From positions 1 to 22,500 of the forward strand of contig CAUYUJ010016491.1 of NCBI GenBank assembly GCA_963575745.1: 22,500 nt of DNA. Reading direction: 5' to 3'. A program made the translations under genes and the position numbers. Each line of letters begins with the position of its first letter. Position 1 is the stretch's first letter. Shown piece by piece: positions 1 through 8,903 of the stretch. The DNA is from Prorocentrum cordatum (Eukaryota; Sar; Dinophyceae; Prorocentrales; Prorocentraceae). Below the pieces are notes generated by a model, which made no database searches, was not told the DNA's origin, and saw only the letters and a list, made by a program, of their open reading frames with translations.

Positions 1-640
1 CCGCCGCGGGCCTCCTCTCCCCGGCCTGCTCGCGGGCCTCCTCCGCGGCCGCCGCCTCGCCCGGCCTCCCCGCAAGGCCCTCAGGGAGAGGGCTGGGCGT
101 CGGGCCCTCGAGGCCCTCCAGGGCCCCTCTTTGGTGGGCGCTAGAGGTCTCCTCTTCTGCAGCTCTCGCTGCAGTCAGCCCGTAGAGTAAGGACGCATAA
201 CAAAGGGTGCAATGGCCTTGGGCGGTCATGCTTAGCGTTCTTCGGAGGAGGTCGGCCAGCGAGGGTCGCCAAGGATGGGCCGCAGGTGCCAGCGCAAGTC
301 GCCAAGGGAAGGCCGAAGGGGCGCCCGCGGCGCGCCTCGGGGCCCAGTCATGGGCGTCGTCGCTCAACGGGGGGCGATCAATGGGGGGGGGAAGGAGGAG
401 AGTACTCTTCGTGCCCAAAGAGACCCCTGGTGGGCCCGAAAGGGCTCCTTCGCGGGCCTTGGATAACTCCTCTCCTGCAGCCCTCGCCGCTCCCCCACTT
501 ATCGCCCCCCCATCACGAGAGGCCCAACGTAAACCCAAACACGCTAGACTGGAACATCCAGACAGCGGCACGGAAAAACAACTGCAGTACAACGTTCCCA
601 GAAGAAACCCAGACCAACGCCCCTGAAGCCTGCATGCCTC
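1..640. other. GC-rich low-copy region, no convincing gene
   Basis: The region is very GC-rich. Several overlapping open frames exist on both strands, but none stands out. Around 178-225 the sequence (CCCGTAGAGTAAGGACG followed by AAAGGGTGCAATGGCC) resembles the left end of the inverted-repeat element at 6552-6719, so a decayed relative may lie here; its right arm was not found. From 480 to 640 composition becomes more mixed. I see no promoter or RNA gene. Confidence 0.3.
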
Positions 641-844
641 CCCCCTAGACGCAGACAGAGACCCGAATCCTGCAGTGCAACCGAAAACAAAAATGCACGG
701 GACGGCCCGATCAGACTTTGTAGGAAAGGGCGTCTTCTCCCCCACTTGCCAGCGTCCTGCTTGCGGAATATGTGTCTTGGTCTGCGGGGGGATGAAGCCG
801 ATGACGTCACCGACGCCGGTTACATCTTCGTGGGACCTTGCCTG

Positions 845-935
845 TCCCGTCGCGCCCCTATCCGCGTCGAGTCCGTCGCGAATCCATGCCGGCCTCGTCG
901 ACTCTGCGTCGAATCCACGCCGAAGCCGCGTCGCA
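845..935. repeat. degenerate 11-12 bp tandem repeat (GCGTCGAATCC-like)
   Basis: Successive units resemble GCGTCGAGTCC, GTCGCGAATCC, GCGTCGAATCC, ACGCCGAAGCC and GCGTCGCATCC. Units are 11-12 bp, diverged and interrupted once. Open frames across the block simply reflect the repeat. Confidence 0.5.
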
Positions 936-1327
936 TCCGAGCCCGCGTCGGGCGCAAGGGAAGACCCCCACTGAGGGGACAGACGAGGCCCCCCGAAGGT
1001 GCTGCCGAGGCGCGCCGATGACGTCGACCTCGCCGTCCTCCTGCCAAAACAGCCCTGCATCGAATCGGGAAGTCGTCATCACATCGCCTGGATCGCTGGG
1101 AACTGGCGAGTCGAATCACAAGCCATATCGCGAGCGTGTCAAATCGAAGCGCAACCTGAACCGCAAGCTAACCGGATCGCGCGAGCGTCAAGCAGCGCGA
1201 AGGCGGCGGATGGGGGGTGATCTCTCGTCCAGACCAACAGAAGCACGCCGCAGGATGTCTGGGCTCCTCTCCTCCGTCCTCTCCTCCTCCCCCACTTCTG
1301 ATGTTGCGAAGAAGAACGCGATGACAA

Positions 1328-1482
1328 GTGCCTCGACGAGTGCGACGACGGGTGCGACGGCGAGAACGAGGGCGAGTACGACGAGTACGACGACTGCGAC
1401 TAGTACGACGACTAGTACGGCGACAAGCACGACGGCAAGGAAGACGAGTGCGACGGGCGCGGCGAGAAGCTCGACGAAGGCG
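1328..1482. repeat. degenerate GACGAGTAC/GACGACTGC minisatellite
   Basis: About 150 bp are built from diverged GACGA-rich units (GAGTACGACGAGTACGACGA and similar). The plus strand reads as a Thr/Ser/Ala tract within an open frame at 838-1737, and the minus strand reads as Val/Leu or Arg runs. Every frame is low complexity, so I treat this as a repeat, not as evidence for a mucin-like gene. Confidence 0.5.
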
Positions 1483-1689
1483 CCCTTCAACGGGCACCCA
1501 ACCTTGTGGGCACTCTCTCGCAGCGCCTACGTGTCGGAAATTGCTCATGACGACCCCTCCTTTCCGGAGGTCTCCGGTGTGCTCTCCAGAATTATCCAAA
1601 GATCTCAGGCCCCGGAACACTCCAGTGGCACAAAACAACATTATTCGGACCGACCCCTCCCATGTTTGCATCTGTTGGACAGCGCGTCC

Positions 1690-1850
1690 CTCCCTGACTG
1701 TCTGAGTACAGGCGGGCCTGAGCGTGAGCGAGTCTAAGTATCAGAGGCTGGGTGCGATCTGCTCTGAGCGTGTCTGGGAGTGCGGGTTTGAGTCTGATTG
1801 AGCCCGGGTGGGGGTGAGTCACAATGTGAGTGCGTCAGCATACTAGCGGC
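1690..1850. repeat. degenerate GAG-T-CTGAGCGTG repeat block, copy 1
   Basis: The motifs CTGAGCGTGAGCGAGTCT, CTGAGCGTGTCTGGGAGTG, TTTGAGTCTGATTGAGCC and GAGTCACAATGTGAGTGCGTC recur at irregular spacing of about 20 bp. The same word set recurs at 2745-2860. Confidence 0.4.
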
Positions 1851-2071
1851 TGGGAATGAATGTCTCAATATCTCAATATCTGGTTTTGAAAAGGAGGGGC
1901 GAGAGAGAGCGGCCGATCGTGCGACACAATTCACTGCTGACGGTCGCGCCGCAGTCGGCACGACCCAACCGCCAGCCACCAGCTTCGGGTGCGCGGGCTG
2001 GGGAGCTGAAGTGGCTCTGATGCGCTCTGGGGAACAATTGCGCAGGCTCGGGCCATCATGGCAACGGAGCC

Positions 2072-2254
2072 GTATATTCGGCGGTGGACAAACCTCCCTT
2101 CAATAGACCTCCCCTTAGTGAAAACGGCCTGGGACCGAAACCGACGGACCTATACCCGCAAAAATACGGCCGCGACCCCCTCTCGCGAACCAAAAACGGC
2201 CAATTCCTTAGTCGACGTGTCAGGGTAGGAGGTCTGTCCACCCCCGATATATAC
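2072..2254. mobile_element. short TIR element (GTATATTCGGCGG ends)
   Basis: The left end at 2072-2097 and the right end at 2228-2254 are imperfect inverted repeats sharing GGTGGACARACCTCC next to a GTATAT terminus. Total length is about 183 bp. There is no coding capacity, so this would be a non-autonomous MITE-like element. I found no clear flanking duplication. Confidence 0.55.
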
Positions 2255-2452
2255 ATGTGCATCGTCGCAGCTTAATACCCCAAAGCTCTACTACAGATCG
2301 TTATTTGGATCGGCGCCCTTTTCGGTCCCGAGCTGCCTGGAGAAGGTCAACGTGCCAAAATCCCGCCTGTGCCCTTTTGAGGCCTCCGAAGGCTCCAAGA
2401 TCCGCCAAGACCTGGCGTGATAATTTGCTCGGGGTTCAGGCTACCCGTTAAC

Positions 2453-2632
2453 GTACAGTCGGGGTGTTGACCTAAGGAACCCTAAATAGGAACGAGGCCC
2501 CTGTTTCCCTTAACTTCAACTTCGATTCCCCATGGACAACCTAAGGAAAACCCAAGGCAACTGTAAAACAATCAAGGAACACCGAGCTCCTCCCCAGCGA
2601 AAATGGTTCCTTAGTCAGCGCCCCGACTGTAC
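2453..2632. mobile_element. short TIR element (GTACAGTCGGGG ends)
   Basis: The left end 2453-2481 begins GTACAGTCGGGGTGTTGACC and the right end 2605-2632 is its inverse (GTACAGTCGGGGCGCTGAC), both continuing into TAAGGAACC. The arms match over almost 30 bp with two substitutions and one indel. At 180 bp with no coding capacity it looks like a non-autonomous element. No convincing target duplication is visible. Confidence 0.65.
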
Positions 2633-2744
2633 ACTCTCGAAGTGGCGAGGCGGATGCCGCTGGCACAAGGAACCAATGGCAAACGCCTCCAGTGTGCACA
2701 CTAAACGTTGTGCGCTCCCTATCAAGATAGGACGCTCTCTTAAG

Positions 2745-2860
2745 AACGAGTGAGTCCCAGCGTGAATCTGATCGTGAACACCTCTGACTATGAGTCAGTC
2801 TGCGTCTGGCCTGCCTATCAATGGGTGTGTAAAAGAGTCTGAGCGTGATTGTGCCCAAAT
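2745..2860. repeat. degenerate GAG-T-CTGAGCGTG repeat block, copy 2
   Basis: It contains GAGTGAGTCCCAGCGTGAATC, GACTATGAGTCAGTCTGCG and GAGTCTGAGCGTGATTGTG, the same word set as 1690-1850. The two blocks bracket a 0.9 kb stretch holding two TIR elements. Confidence 0.4.
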
Positions 2861-3067
2861 GATTAAATAGAATTGCGTCGGTGTGGCTAATGGCAGGGCT
2901 GAGAATGAAGGCGAGGAGGAAGACGTAGAAACACTACGCCAACAGGAAGAGACCCACCATTCTGACATCCGCCACCGTGCCACAAGGCACAAATCGGAGT
3001 GCCCTTAGGTTCTCTTTAGTCCTCAGTCCTCAAGATTACCAAGCGTTTCAGAAAAGGACGCAAGCGT

Positions 3068-3198
3068 AAGGGACTTCTGAGACCGCGGCGTTGCATCTAA
3101 GACTTCGCGAAGCGCGAATGAAAAGCGTCATGCGGCGACCTTGTGGGCGAAGCCGCGCGGACTTGAGAAATCGGCATCGCCCGTCTCAGAAGTCCCTT
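3068..3198. mobile_element. short TIR element (AAGGGACTTCTGAGAC ends)
   Basis: AAGGGACTTCTGAGAC at 3068-3083 is matched exactly by its reverse complement at 3183-3198, with weaker similarity continuing inward. Total 131 bp, non-coding. The right end is followed by CCCTAGGGTCCCTTTGGG, a partial reiteration of the end sequence. No clear flanking direct repeat. Confidence 0.6.
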
Positions 3199-3199
3199 T

Positions 3200-4905
3200 C
3201 CCTAGGGTCCCTTTGGGAACCACATGAGGTTAATAAAGGGGCCATGACTCCAGATTCCTGATCCTCCCAAGGCTCCCGATGTGCTGCCCAAGCCCCGGCG
3301 CAACTTCTGGCGTGACACGTTCGGGCCCAAGAGGGCCCAAGAGGGCTCCAAGAGGCCTCCGGCCCACAACCCACGCACGGTGGCGAGATGGGCAACAAGC
3401 CCGTAGATACGGCGCCCCCTGTTGGTTTGCCAGGCGTATTGCCTTCGGCTGATCGCCCTGGCCACCCGGAAGGGCACATAAACGTCCCTGGTTCGAGAGC
3501 TCTCCTACCCCGTGAGTGCCCGTAAACTTCCAAGGTCGTCGTTCTTCCAGCTCCAAGTCGGCCCCGAGATGGCCTCGAAAGCGCCTCACAAAGATCCGTA
3601 GACTTCCCAGGTCATCAGTCTTCCCGCTCCAGGACGGCGAAGATGGCTGAAGATGGTCTTCAAGACCTCTCAGAAGGCCCCAAGAGAGCCCAAGATGGCT
3701 CCAAGAGGAGATGCGATGCCCCAAGTCGGGCCCAAGATGCACTCAAGATGGCCCCGAGACAGCCCAAGAGGGCCCGAGAGGCCCCCAAGAGGCCCCCAAG
3801 AGAGCCTCCAGGAAAGCCCACAGAGACCTCTCCTCCTGTTCTTCCTTCCCCGAACTGTTTCCACAACGGCTTGGGGACACACACGATCTGCCAGTTTCAC
3901 CGAGCTCTGACCGCAACGTTCGGCCACACAGGCGCTTCCAAAAGGCGGTGGGCGGCGATGACTCGCCGCGTGCGTCTTCGATCCGCCGCCCCCTGTGGCT
4001 TGCCACGGGGGTGCACGGCGTGCCAGGCATGAGGTAGAGTTCTATGGGTTCCCAAATGGACCTTCGGCCCTGCAGAGAATGGGGCTCCCGTCGGCTGTCG
4101 ACCTCGCCGGGGCCCATGCTCTTCCGGGGACGTCGGTCTTCCCGCTCCAAAAGACGGCTCCAAGATGGCCCCAAGACGGCCACGGTGGCCTCAAGAGAGC
4201 CCGACATGGCCGCACGATGTCTCCAGAACGGAATGAGATGCCCCCAAGATGGTCTCGAGATCGCCCAAGCCGGCCCAAGAGGCCTCCAAGGCGGTGCAAG
4301 AGGCCTCCGAAAACACCTCCACGAAGGCCCGAAGAGGCCAGCACCATTGATTGTCCAAAGGTGGTTGCAGGGTTCCGGAGCTCCAGCGCCAAAGACGGCC
4401 CCAGAGGCCACCAAGATGGCCCCACGAACGCCCAAGACTTTCCAAGAAGCCTCTGAGGTGGCCCCCTCACAGTCCAAGAGGCCCCAAGGGCTGCCCCAAG
4501 ATGGCCCCAAGACTGCTTAGGAGACCTTAAGATGTCCAAGATGGTTTTCACGGCGCCCCTGAATAACATGAAGAGGGCCCCCAGTCGGCCCAGAGATGCC
4601 CCCAAGACGGCTTCCGACGGCGTCAGCCAGGCTAGGAACATCCTCAGACGGCCAAAGAACCTTCCAGGGAGCCTCCAAAGGCCCCCAAGAGGGCCACAGG
4701 AAGCTCCAAGGAGGCCCCAAGAGTGCTCCAAGATGCTCCCAAGAGACCTTCTTACCCTGCACGTTCCTCCCTCTCCTCCTCCAACGGCCGGGGGGAACAC
4801 GCAGTCCGCAAGCCTGGGCGAGCTCTGGCCGCAGCAATTCGACGACACAGGCCCTTTCACACGGCATTGGGGCGGCTGTGATGCGCCGCAAGCGTCTTCG
4901 ATAGG
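3200..4905. repeat. tandem array of ~0.9 kb units made of GCCCCAAGATGG-like 12-mers
   Basis: Most of this region consists of diverged 11-13 bp words around GCCCCAAGATGG and GCCCCAAGAGGC, densest at 3640-3830 and 4140-4740. A longer period is superimposed: GAGCTCTGACCGCAACGTTCG at 3900 and GAGCTCTGGCCGCAGCAATTCG at 4818 both lead into a GCGTCTTCGAT segment, about 920 bp apart. The segment GTCTTCCCGCTCC recurs near 3618 and 4135. The minus strand gives long open frames rich in Gly, Pro, Ser, Trp and Leu (LGPSWG-like), which follow from the 12-mer and are not evidence of a protein. Confidence 0.65.
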
Positions 4906-4920
4906 AAACTGTGCAACTTG

Positions 4921-5015
4921 GGGATCCCAAGACCGTGCGGTGACAGACCGTGCGGTGACCTCGGAACCCCAAGAGACCCCACCGCACGGTCCGTCACCAC
5001 ACGGTCTTGGGACCC
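4921..5015. repeat. foldback hairpin built from an inverted 15-mer pair
   Basis: The left arm 4921-4957 starts GGGATCCCAAGACCGTGCGG and the right arm 4980-5015 is its near-complete reverse complement, separated by about 22 bp. Each arm holds two copies of a GACCGTGCGGTGA-type word, so it is a duplicated unit inverted on itself. A further ACCACACGGTGTGGT palindrome lies at about 5101-5115. The sequence could extrude as a cruciform or fold as an RNA hairpin. Confidence 0.65.
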
Positions 5016-5114
5016 TGGCCAGGCTCCAGTCGCCCGAGACGTCCTCGGAGAACGACCGAAGTCCCGAAACCGCGTGGCGACCCCGAATCCCCACCGACTC
5101 ACCACACGGTGTGG

Positions 5115-5315
5115 TCACCACCTCGTTTGGGAGCCCCCGAGCAACGCCTTCCATCCGCAATCCGCGACCGGCACTCCATGGGGGCAGAACGCGCGCAGGT
5201 CGGGCTCCCCCCCTCGGCGGGTCGGCCCGAAGCGCGCCTCGTCCAGCTGCCGCTGCAGCACCGACCGGGCCTCCAGCAGCGCGGCCTCGCGGAGGCGCCC
5301 AGCCACCGCCGACAG
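5115..5315 (-). CDS. coding-like exon fragment, unknown protein
   Basis: I do not recognise the family. The minus strand carries an open frame of about 66 codons with strongly G/C-ending codons and normal amino-acid mix. It begins with an amphipathic helix-like stretch (RLREAALLEARSVLQRQLDE) and then a Cys/His/Trp-containing part (FCPHGVPVADCGW). It is bounded by TGA on both sides (5316-5318 and 5115-5117), with sequence of similar character continuing in the same frame beyond each. It lies directly downstream, on the minus strand, of the direct-repeat-flanked element at 5328-5586. It is either an exon or a pseudogene piece; no start codon or canonical splice site is evident. Confidence 0.35.
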   Translation of the reverse strand: MSAVAGRLREAALLEARSVLQRQLDEARFGPTRRGGEPDLRAFCPHGVPVADCGWKALLGGSQTRW

Positions 5316-5327
5316 TCAGTGGGGGGG

Positions 5328-5559
5328 GACGAGAGGGAAGGGGGGGAGGCAGACGGAGGAGGGAGTGACTACCGACCAGACCACCCCAACCCAACCCGAA
5401 GACCCGAATTTCGGGTTGGGGGGGAATGGGTTCCATACGTGTTTTTTCCCATGTTCCCCGCCCCCTCCCCCCTGGAAATGGAAGGCAAATTGAGGCCTTC
5501 GGGTTGGGCTGGGGTGGTTTGGTAGGTGGTGAGGGAGGGAGGGAGGAAAAAGGGACGAG

Positions 5560-5586
<27 letters not shown>
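5328..5586. mobile_element. TIR element with ~30 bp flanking direct repeats, introner-like
   Basis: Direct repeats of about 32 bp, both beginning GACGAGAG and ending GGCAGACGGAGG, lie at 5328-5359 and 5554-5586. Inside them, inverted arms at about 5363-5407 (ACCCCAACCCAACCCGAAG) and 5495-5535 (CTTCGGGTTGGGCTGGGGT) face each other. On the minus strand both direct-repeat copies read SVCLPP in the same codon phase, although they are 226 bp apart, which is not a multiple of three. Removing the element plus one repeat copy therefore joins the acidic frame upstream to the frame of the coding-like block at 5115-5315, with one TGA between them. Confidence 0.6.
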
Positions 5587-5973
<387 letters not shown>

Positions 5974-5999
5974 CGGTCGGCAGAAGTAGGTAGAACAAC

Positions 6000-6280
6000 A
6001 TGATGTAGGAAGGTTTTGAAACTAGATTGGGTTTCCGCCCGCCCCCTAAGGAGCAGGGAGAAGGTGCCGCCACTCGATCATTGAAGTAGGAGGGCGCTTG
6101 AAGTAGACTGGAACCTGGGAATCCAAGGATACCTTTCGTTCAACGACCGATGGGTACGGAGGAAGAGGAGCCACGCTCCTCGAGCACGCCCTGCCCCCTG
6201 GGGGAGCCGCAGGCCCCCCCCCCGCCCCCAACCGGCGGGCCCACCGAGGACCTTCCTTGTGGACCGTCGCCTCGCGGGGC
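6000..6280. other. short low-repeat region
   Basis: Composition is less extreme here, with two related words (TGAAGTAGGAGGG and TTGAAGTAGACTGG). An ATG at 6150 opens a plus frame beginning MGTEEEEPRSSSTPCPLGEP that later reads into the TCC array; it could be a gene start but nothing confirms it. Confidence 0.25.
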
Positions 6281-6283
6281 GCT

Positions 6284-6511
6284 CCCCAAGGAACGCGAGC
6301 TGAATCAGCTCTCTCTCACACGACTACGTCGTATAGCTCGCAGCTCGCAGCTCGTACTCCTCCTCCTCACTGTCCTCCTCCTCCTCCTCCTCCTCCTCTT
6401 CCTCTTCTTGTTCTTCTTCTTACTCCTCCTCCTCCTCCGCCTCCTCCTCATTTCCTTTATGGGACGTGCGCTCATGCTCCTCCTCCCCCAAAGAACGCGC
6501 GCTGAATCAGC
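6284..6511. mobile_element. TCC-array insertion flanked by 26 bp direct repeats
   Basis: The sequence at 6284-6309 (core AAGGAACGCGAGCTGAATCA) recurs at 6486-6511 with two differences, enclosing 176 bp dominated by a TCC array. Such a long border repeat suggests either an insertion with target duplication or an old tandem duplication later filled by microsatellite expansion. No inverted termini are visible. Confidence 0.4.
6356..6480. repeat. (TCC)n / pyrimidine tract
   Basis: TCC triplets interrupted by TTC and TCT units. The plus strand reads as Leu, Ser or Pro runs and the minus strand as Glu, Gly or Arg runs, depending on frame. Confidence 0.85.
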
Positions 6512-6551
6512 CAGCTGGACCAGAAAACAAACGGCAACACCCCACCTGTGG

Positions 6552-6719
6552 TCAACCCGTATAGCAAGGGCGCACCATCAGGGTGCAAGGGCCTTGGAAG
6601 GCCGCTTCGAAGCTGTTCGAGCGGAGCGCAGCCAAAGAAAATGGCCCAGGATGGACAGAGGAGGCGAGGATGCAAGGACACCCTTGGGAAGGGTGCCCAT
6701 CCTTTACTATGCGGGTTAA
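6552..6719. mobile_element. short TIR element (TYAACCCGYATAG ends)
   Basis: The left arm 6552-6576 (TCAACCCGTATAGCAAGGG) and right arm 6692-6719 are inverted copies matching at roughly 21 of 26 positions, ending in GGCACC-type sequence. Length is 168 bp. The flanks CTGTGG and CTGTACGG may be a weak target duplication. A related left end may lie near 178. Confidence 0.5.
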
Positions 6720-6984
6720 CTGTACGGCCTCACGGGGCTTTGCGCGCGCGCACACACACACACACGGAAATCTCGAATGGGTTTTTGCGTGGCATACGCT
6801 ACGGCTCCCGGTGGGCCGTAGCACCACACGGAGGGCCGCAGGTGGGGTGGTGTCGTTCGTTGTTCGGTCGACCAGCAGCCGATCTTCGTGCGATTGGCAG
6901 AGGCGGTGCTCACGAACCCCGAGGAAACAGGCGGGAGCAGAGAGGAGAGGGCACAGACTGGAGAAAGAACGAGCTGGGGGGGCC

Positions 6985-7035
6985 CAGCGCAGATCAGAGA
7001 GATCTGCGCGGAGCTCCTCGAGTTCATGTTTGTGC
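6985..7035 (+). repeat. dispersed GATCTGCGCGGAGCTC repeat, copy 1
   Basis: GCAGATCAGAGAGATCTGCG is followed by GAGCTCCTCGAGTTCATGTTTGTGCCGC. Related sequence occurs at 16366-16420 in the same orientation, at 16250-16300 inverted, and at 20168-20215. On the minus strand these read as ELEELRADLSDLRW-like, SEVRADLSGRRW-like and SELRAGFSDRRR-like peptides, so they could be a shared transposon end or a shared coding motif. Confidence 0.45.
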
Positions 7036-7209
7036 CGCTCTCTACCTTTGATGGAGGAGGTGGGTTGAGACGGGCAGGGATGGGAGGACGGTGGGCCCCC
7101 AACGGGAGTCCCTATGAGTTGGCTCCGCCCGCCGGGGGGCCGAAAAGGAGGAGGGAGGGGGGAGAGGGGAGGGAGGTCGGCTGCCAAATCGAGCCCACGC
7201 AGGGGAAGC

Positions 7210-7364
7210 CAAGAGATACCGATACCGCTGCTCCCCGGGCCCCCATCCAGGGGTGCGTTCCGACCAGGGCCTCGAAGCAAATCCAGCGGCGGCGACGAAG
7301 ACCTCCCTGGGGTCCCCAAGCCAGGCGAAGACGAGGCGAGGGTAGCGGTATGGGTTCCTTTCCC
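7210..7364. mobile_element. dispersed 155 bp TIR repeat, copy 1 (ATACCGCT ends)
   Basis: The left end GATACCGATACCGCTGC and right end GGTAGCGGTATGGGTTCC are inverted. The interior contains GGGGTGCGTTCCGACCAGG and CCAGCGGCGGCGACGA. A second copy lies at 12314-12449. At its right end it meets, within about 10 bp, another dispersed repeat beginning at 7373. Confidence 0.55.
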
Positions 7365-7372
7365 TCCTCTGT

Positions 7373-7540
7373 TGAGCAGGAACCGACCGTCCCGGCATTC
7401 GTACAGTCCTACCACGACATGTTCTCAGAACCCAAACAATGTTCGAATAACAAAAACAGCGTTCTTAGAACAGAAACCCACATGTTCTCAGAACAGTTCG
7501 TGGAAACCACAAAAGGCTCTTAGAACATTGTCTGAGCCAG
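7373..7540. mobile_element. dispersed repeat with TGAGCAGG-ACCGACCGTCC core, copy 1
   Basis: TGAGCAGGAACCGACCGTCC followed by CGGCATT (7373-7399) recurs at 16445-16471 and 18927-18953. In this copy it is followed by several TGTTCTCAGAAC-type words and ends with ACCACAAAAGGCTCTTAGAACATTG; the copy at 18927-19123 ends likewise (AGCCACAAGAGGCTCTTAG). The ACCGACCGTCCC core is partly self-complementary. Likely a non-autonomous element about 170-200 bp long. Confidence 0.55.
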
Positions 7541-7552
7541 GACGCCTCGCCA
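7488..7552 (-). CDS. coding-like fragment downstream of introner-like element
   Basis: If the element at 7553-7742 is removed with one repeat copy, the minus frame of 7743-7977 continues here for about 20 codons (AVARRPGSDNVLRAFCGFHE) to a TGA at 7488-7490. The last part overlaps the end of the dispersed repeat at 7373-7540, so this end may not be original coding sequence. Confidence 0.2.
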
Positions 7553-7742
7553 CTGCTTGACTGAAGGGGCCCTGGGACACACAAATAAATACACACAAAT
7601 AAAAAGATGCCCCATATTTTCCCATATTTTCTGGGTTTTCGTCTTCCCCCCCACTTCCCATATTTTCCCATATTTCCCATCTGTTTCCGGGGAATCGACG
7701 ATTAATTGTGTCTGTGTGTTTTTTTGTTTCCTCCTGCTTGAC
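7553..7742 (-). mobile_element. introner-like element family C, copy 1
   Basis: A perfect 9 bp direct repeat CTGCTTGAC (7553-7561 and 7734-7742) borders a 172 bp element. It starts TGAAGGGGCCCTGGGACACA, contains CCCATATTTTCCCATATTTT and CACTTCCCATATTT, and ends TTAATTGTGTCTGTGTGTTT then CCTC. The two ends are imperfect inverted repeats (CAGACAC core). On the minus strand both repeat copies read CAA GCA in the same codon phase 181 bp apart, so removing element plus one repeat joins the coding-like frames at 7743-7977 and 7488-7552. No GT-AG pair exists at the repeat; GA-AG is one alignment. Confidence 0.7.
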
Positions 7743-7977
7743 CCTGAAAGGTCTGAGCTGCTTGTCGTTCCGCACCGAAGGGTGCCGCCCACCCTGCTGC
7801 GTGCGCCTCCGCGCTCCGGCACCGGGCCAGGACGCAGTGCTGGACGGGGGCGCCTCTCCTGTCCCTCAAGACTGTGCGTGGCCCGAGGCACGGCCCTCCC
7901 CCGCGTCCTTCCCTGCTCCGCTCCCCCCCTCCTCCCCCATCCCCCATCGCCCTCCCAGGGCCGAACTGGGGGGCCAC
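7743..7977 (-). CDS. coding-like exon, unknown protein
   Basis: A minus-strand frame with mainly G/C-ending codons and balanced composition; its best part reads QHCVLARCRSAEAHAAGW, then AAPFGAERQAAQTFQGQ up to the introner-like element. The upstream part is Gly/Arg-rich (GDGGGGGERSREGRGGG) and merges into the nested insertions at 7957-8256, so the true 5-prime end is uncertain. No family recognised. The phase match with 7488-7552 across the element is the main support beyond codon bias. Confidence 0.3.
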
Positions 7978-8256
7978 ATGCGAGCCCTACCCCATACCCT
8001 CCACGATTTCTGAGGGGGAGGGTGTGGTCCACTTCGCTCGGGAGGTAGGGGTAGGGTAGGGGACCCCACCCTCTCCCTCAGAAATCGTGGGGGGTAGGGG
8101 TAGGGTTCGCATGTGGCCCCCTTTGAACCTGAACGGTGTTTTTCGTTTTCGTTTTGTTTTCCCTCGTTTCTTGTCTTCAGTCCGCCTTTAACGCAAAACG
8201 ACATCGAAAAGAAAACGGCCCACGAAACCGCCAAAACACAGTGTAGGTCCAGCCCT
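7957..8256. mobile_element. introner-like element family B, copy A, interrupted by a foldback
   Basis: This is a second copy of the element at 10998-11141. Its left terminus AGGGCCGAAC (7957-7966) is cut off from the body by the foldback at 7967-8123. The body resumes at TGAACCTGAACGGTG and runs to GTGTAGGTCCAGCCCT at 8256. The interior shares TTTCGTTTTCGTTTTG, TTTTCCCTCG and GCAAAACGA with the other copy. Outer flanks GCCCTCCC and GCCCCCTCCC suggest a target duplication that has since gained a 2 bp indel. Confidence 0.7.
7967..8123. mobile_element. foldback element GGGGCCACATGCGA, copy 1, nested
   Basis: Arms of about 65 bp face each other. The left runs GGGGGGCCACATGCGAGCCC to a CACGATTTCTGAGGG core, and the right is its near-complete reverse complement ending CGCATGTGGCCCCC. 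About 30 bp of TAGGGG-rich sequence separate them. It sits inside family B copy A with a 5 bp flanking duplication (CGAAC/TGAAC). Copy 2 is at 14889-14967 with a perfect 5 bp duplication, supporting these borders. Non-coding. Confidence 0.75.
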
Positions 8257-8480
8257 GCCCCCTCCCCCGACGCGTCCTGATCCTCCTACCTTGCTGAAAG
8301 GGGGCCCAAAGACGCACGATCTCGCCGGCCCTGCGGGCCAGAGGCGTGCTGAGGTCTCCGGGGACAGGGGAGGTGGATATCTGTCTGGTTCGCGCGCGCG
8401 GGGCCGCCCCTGGGGGTCCCTACGAAGAATACCTCCCGGACCCCCCCGGCAAGGTCCAGGCAAACTCGGATCAGAGATGG
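8257..8480. other. GC-rich interval without clear gene
   Basis: A minus frame (8188-8556) has some protein-like text (RAREPDRYPPPLSPETSAR) between the nested insertions and the 12-mer array, but no independent support. Possible remnant exon; otherwise nothing notable. Confidence 0.2.
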
Positions 8481-8860
8481 TTTTGCTCCCGGGTGCGGCA
8501 TTTAAGGCATCCCAGAGCGTTCCACGAGCGCTCAAGATGGCTCCAGAAGCCTCCAAGACGGCCTACGACCAACAATGCTCCCAAGACGGCCTCAGAGAGG
8601 ACCAAGCAAAAGCAACAATCGTTGATTATCCTTGTGTGTTTCCATGTTTTCCGCGTTCTCGCGTCTTCGGGCTTCCGACGCTCCGAGATGGCCCCAAATG
8701 CCCCCAAGACCGCCCCAGGACGGCCCGAGAGGCCACCAAGAGGGCAAGGAGGCCCCCTGGAGGCCCCACGAGGCTCCGAAGAGTACCAAAAAGATGCCCC
8801 CGAAAGCCCCCAAACGGCCCCCAAGAGGCCTTAAGAGGCCACGAACGCGCAGGCAAACGC
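8480..8860. repeat. second GCCCCAAGA 12-mer array
   Basis: The same diverged words as at 3200-4900 (CTCAAGATGGCTCC, GCCCCCAAGACCGCCCC, GGCCCCCAAGAGGCC) occupy 8525-8595 and 8690-8850. Between them, 8614-8680 carries a short stretch (TTTCCATGTTTTCCGCG, then CGCGTCTTC) resembling the middle of family C, possibly a decayed fragment. Confidence 0.55.
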
Positions 8861-8903
8861 CTGCGATGGCACAATACGGACCAGCGGAATGAGCACAACC
8901 ATT

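Noticed and set aside
838-1737. A Thr/Ser/Ala-rich plus frame resembling a mucin-like protein
   Set aside because: The Thr/Ser region is a degenerate GACGA minisatellite that is open in several frames on both strands.
6150-6719. A 189-codon plus frame starting MGTEEEEPRSSSTPC
   Set aside because: The start looks plausible, but the middle is Leu/Phe translation of a TCC array and the end lies on a TIR element. I could not find support for a single protein.
7980-8110. CCCTACCCCTACCCC runs as telomeric repeat
   Set aside because: They are part of the arms of the foldback element, are short, and occur in both orientations around its centre.
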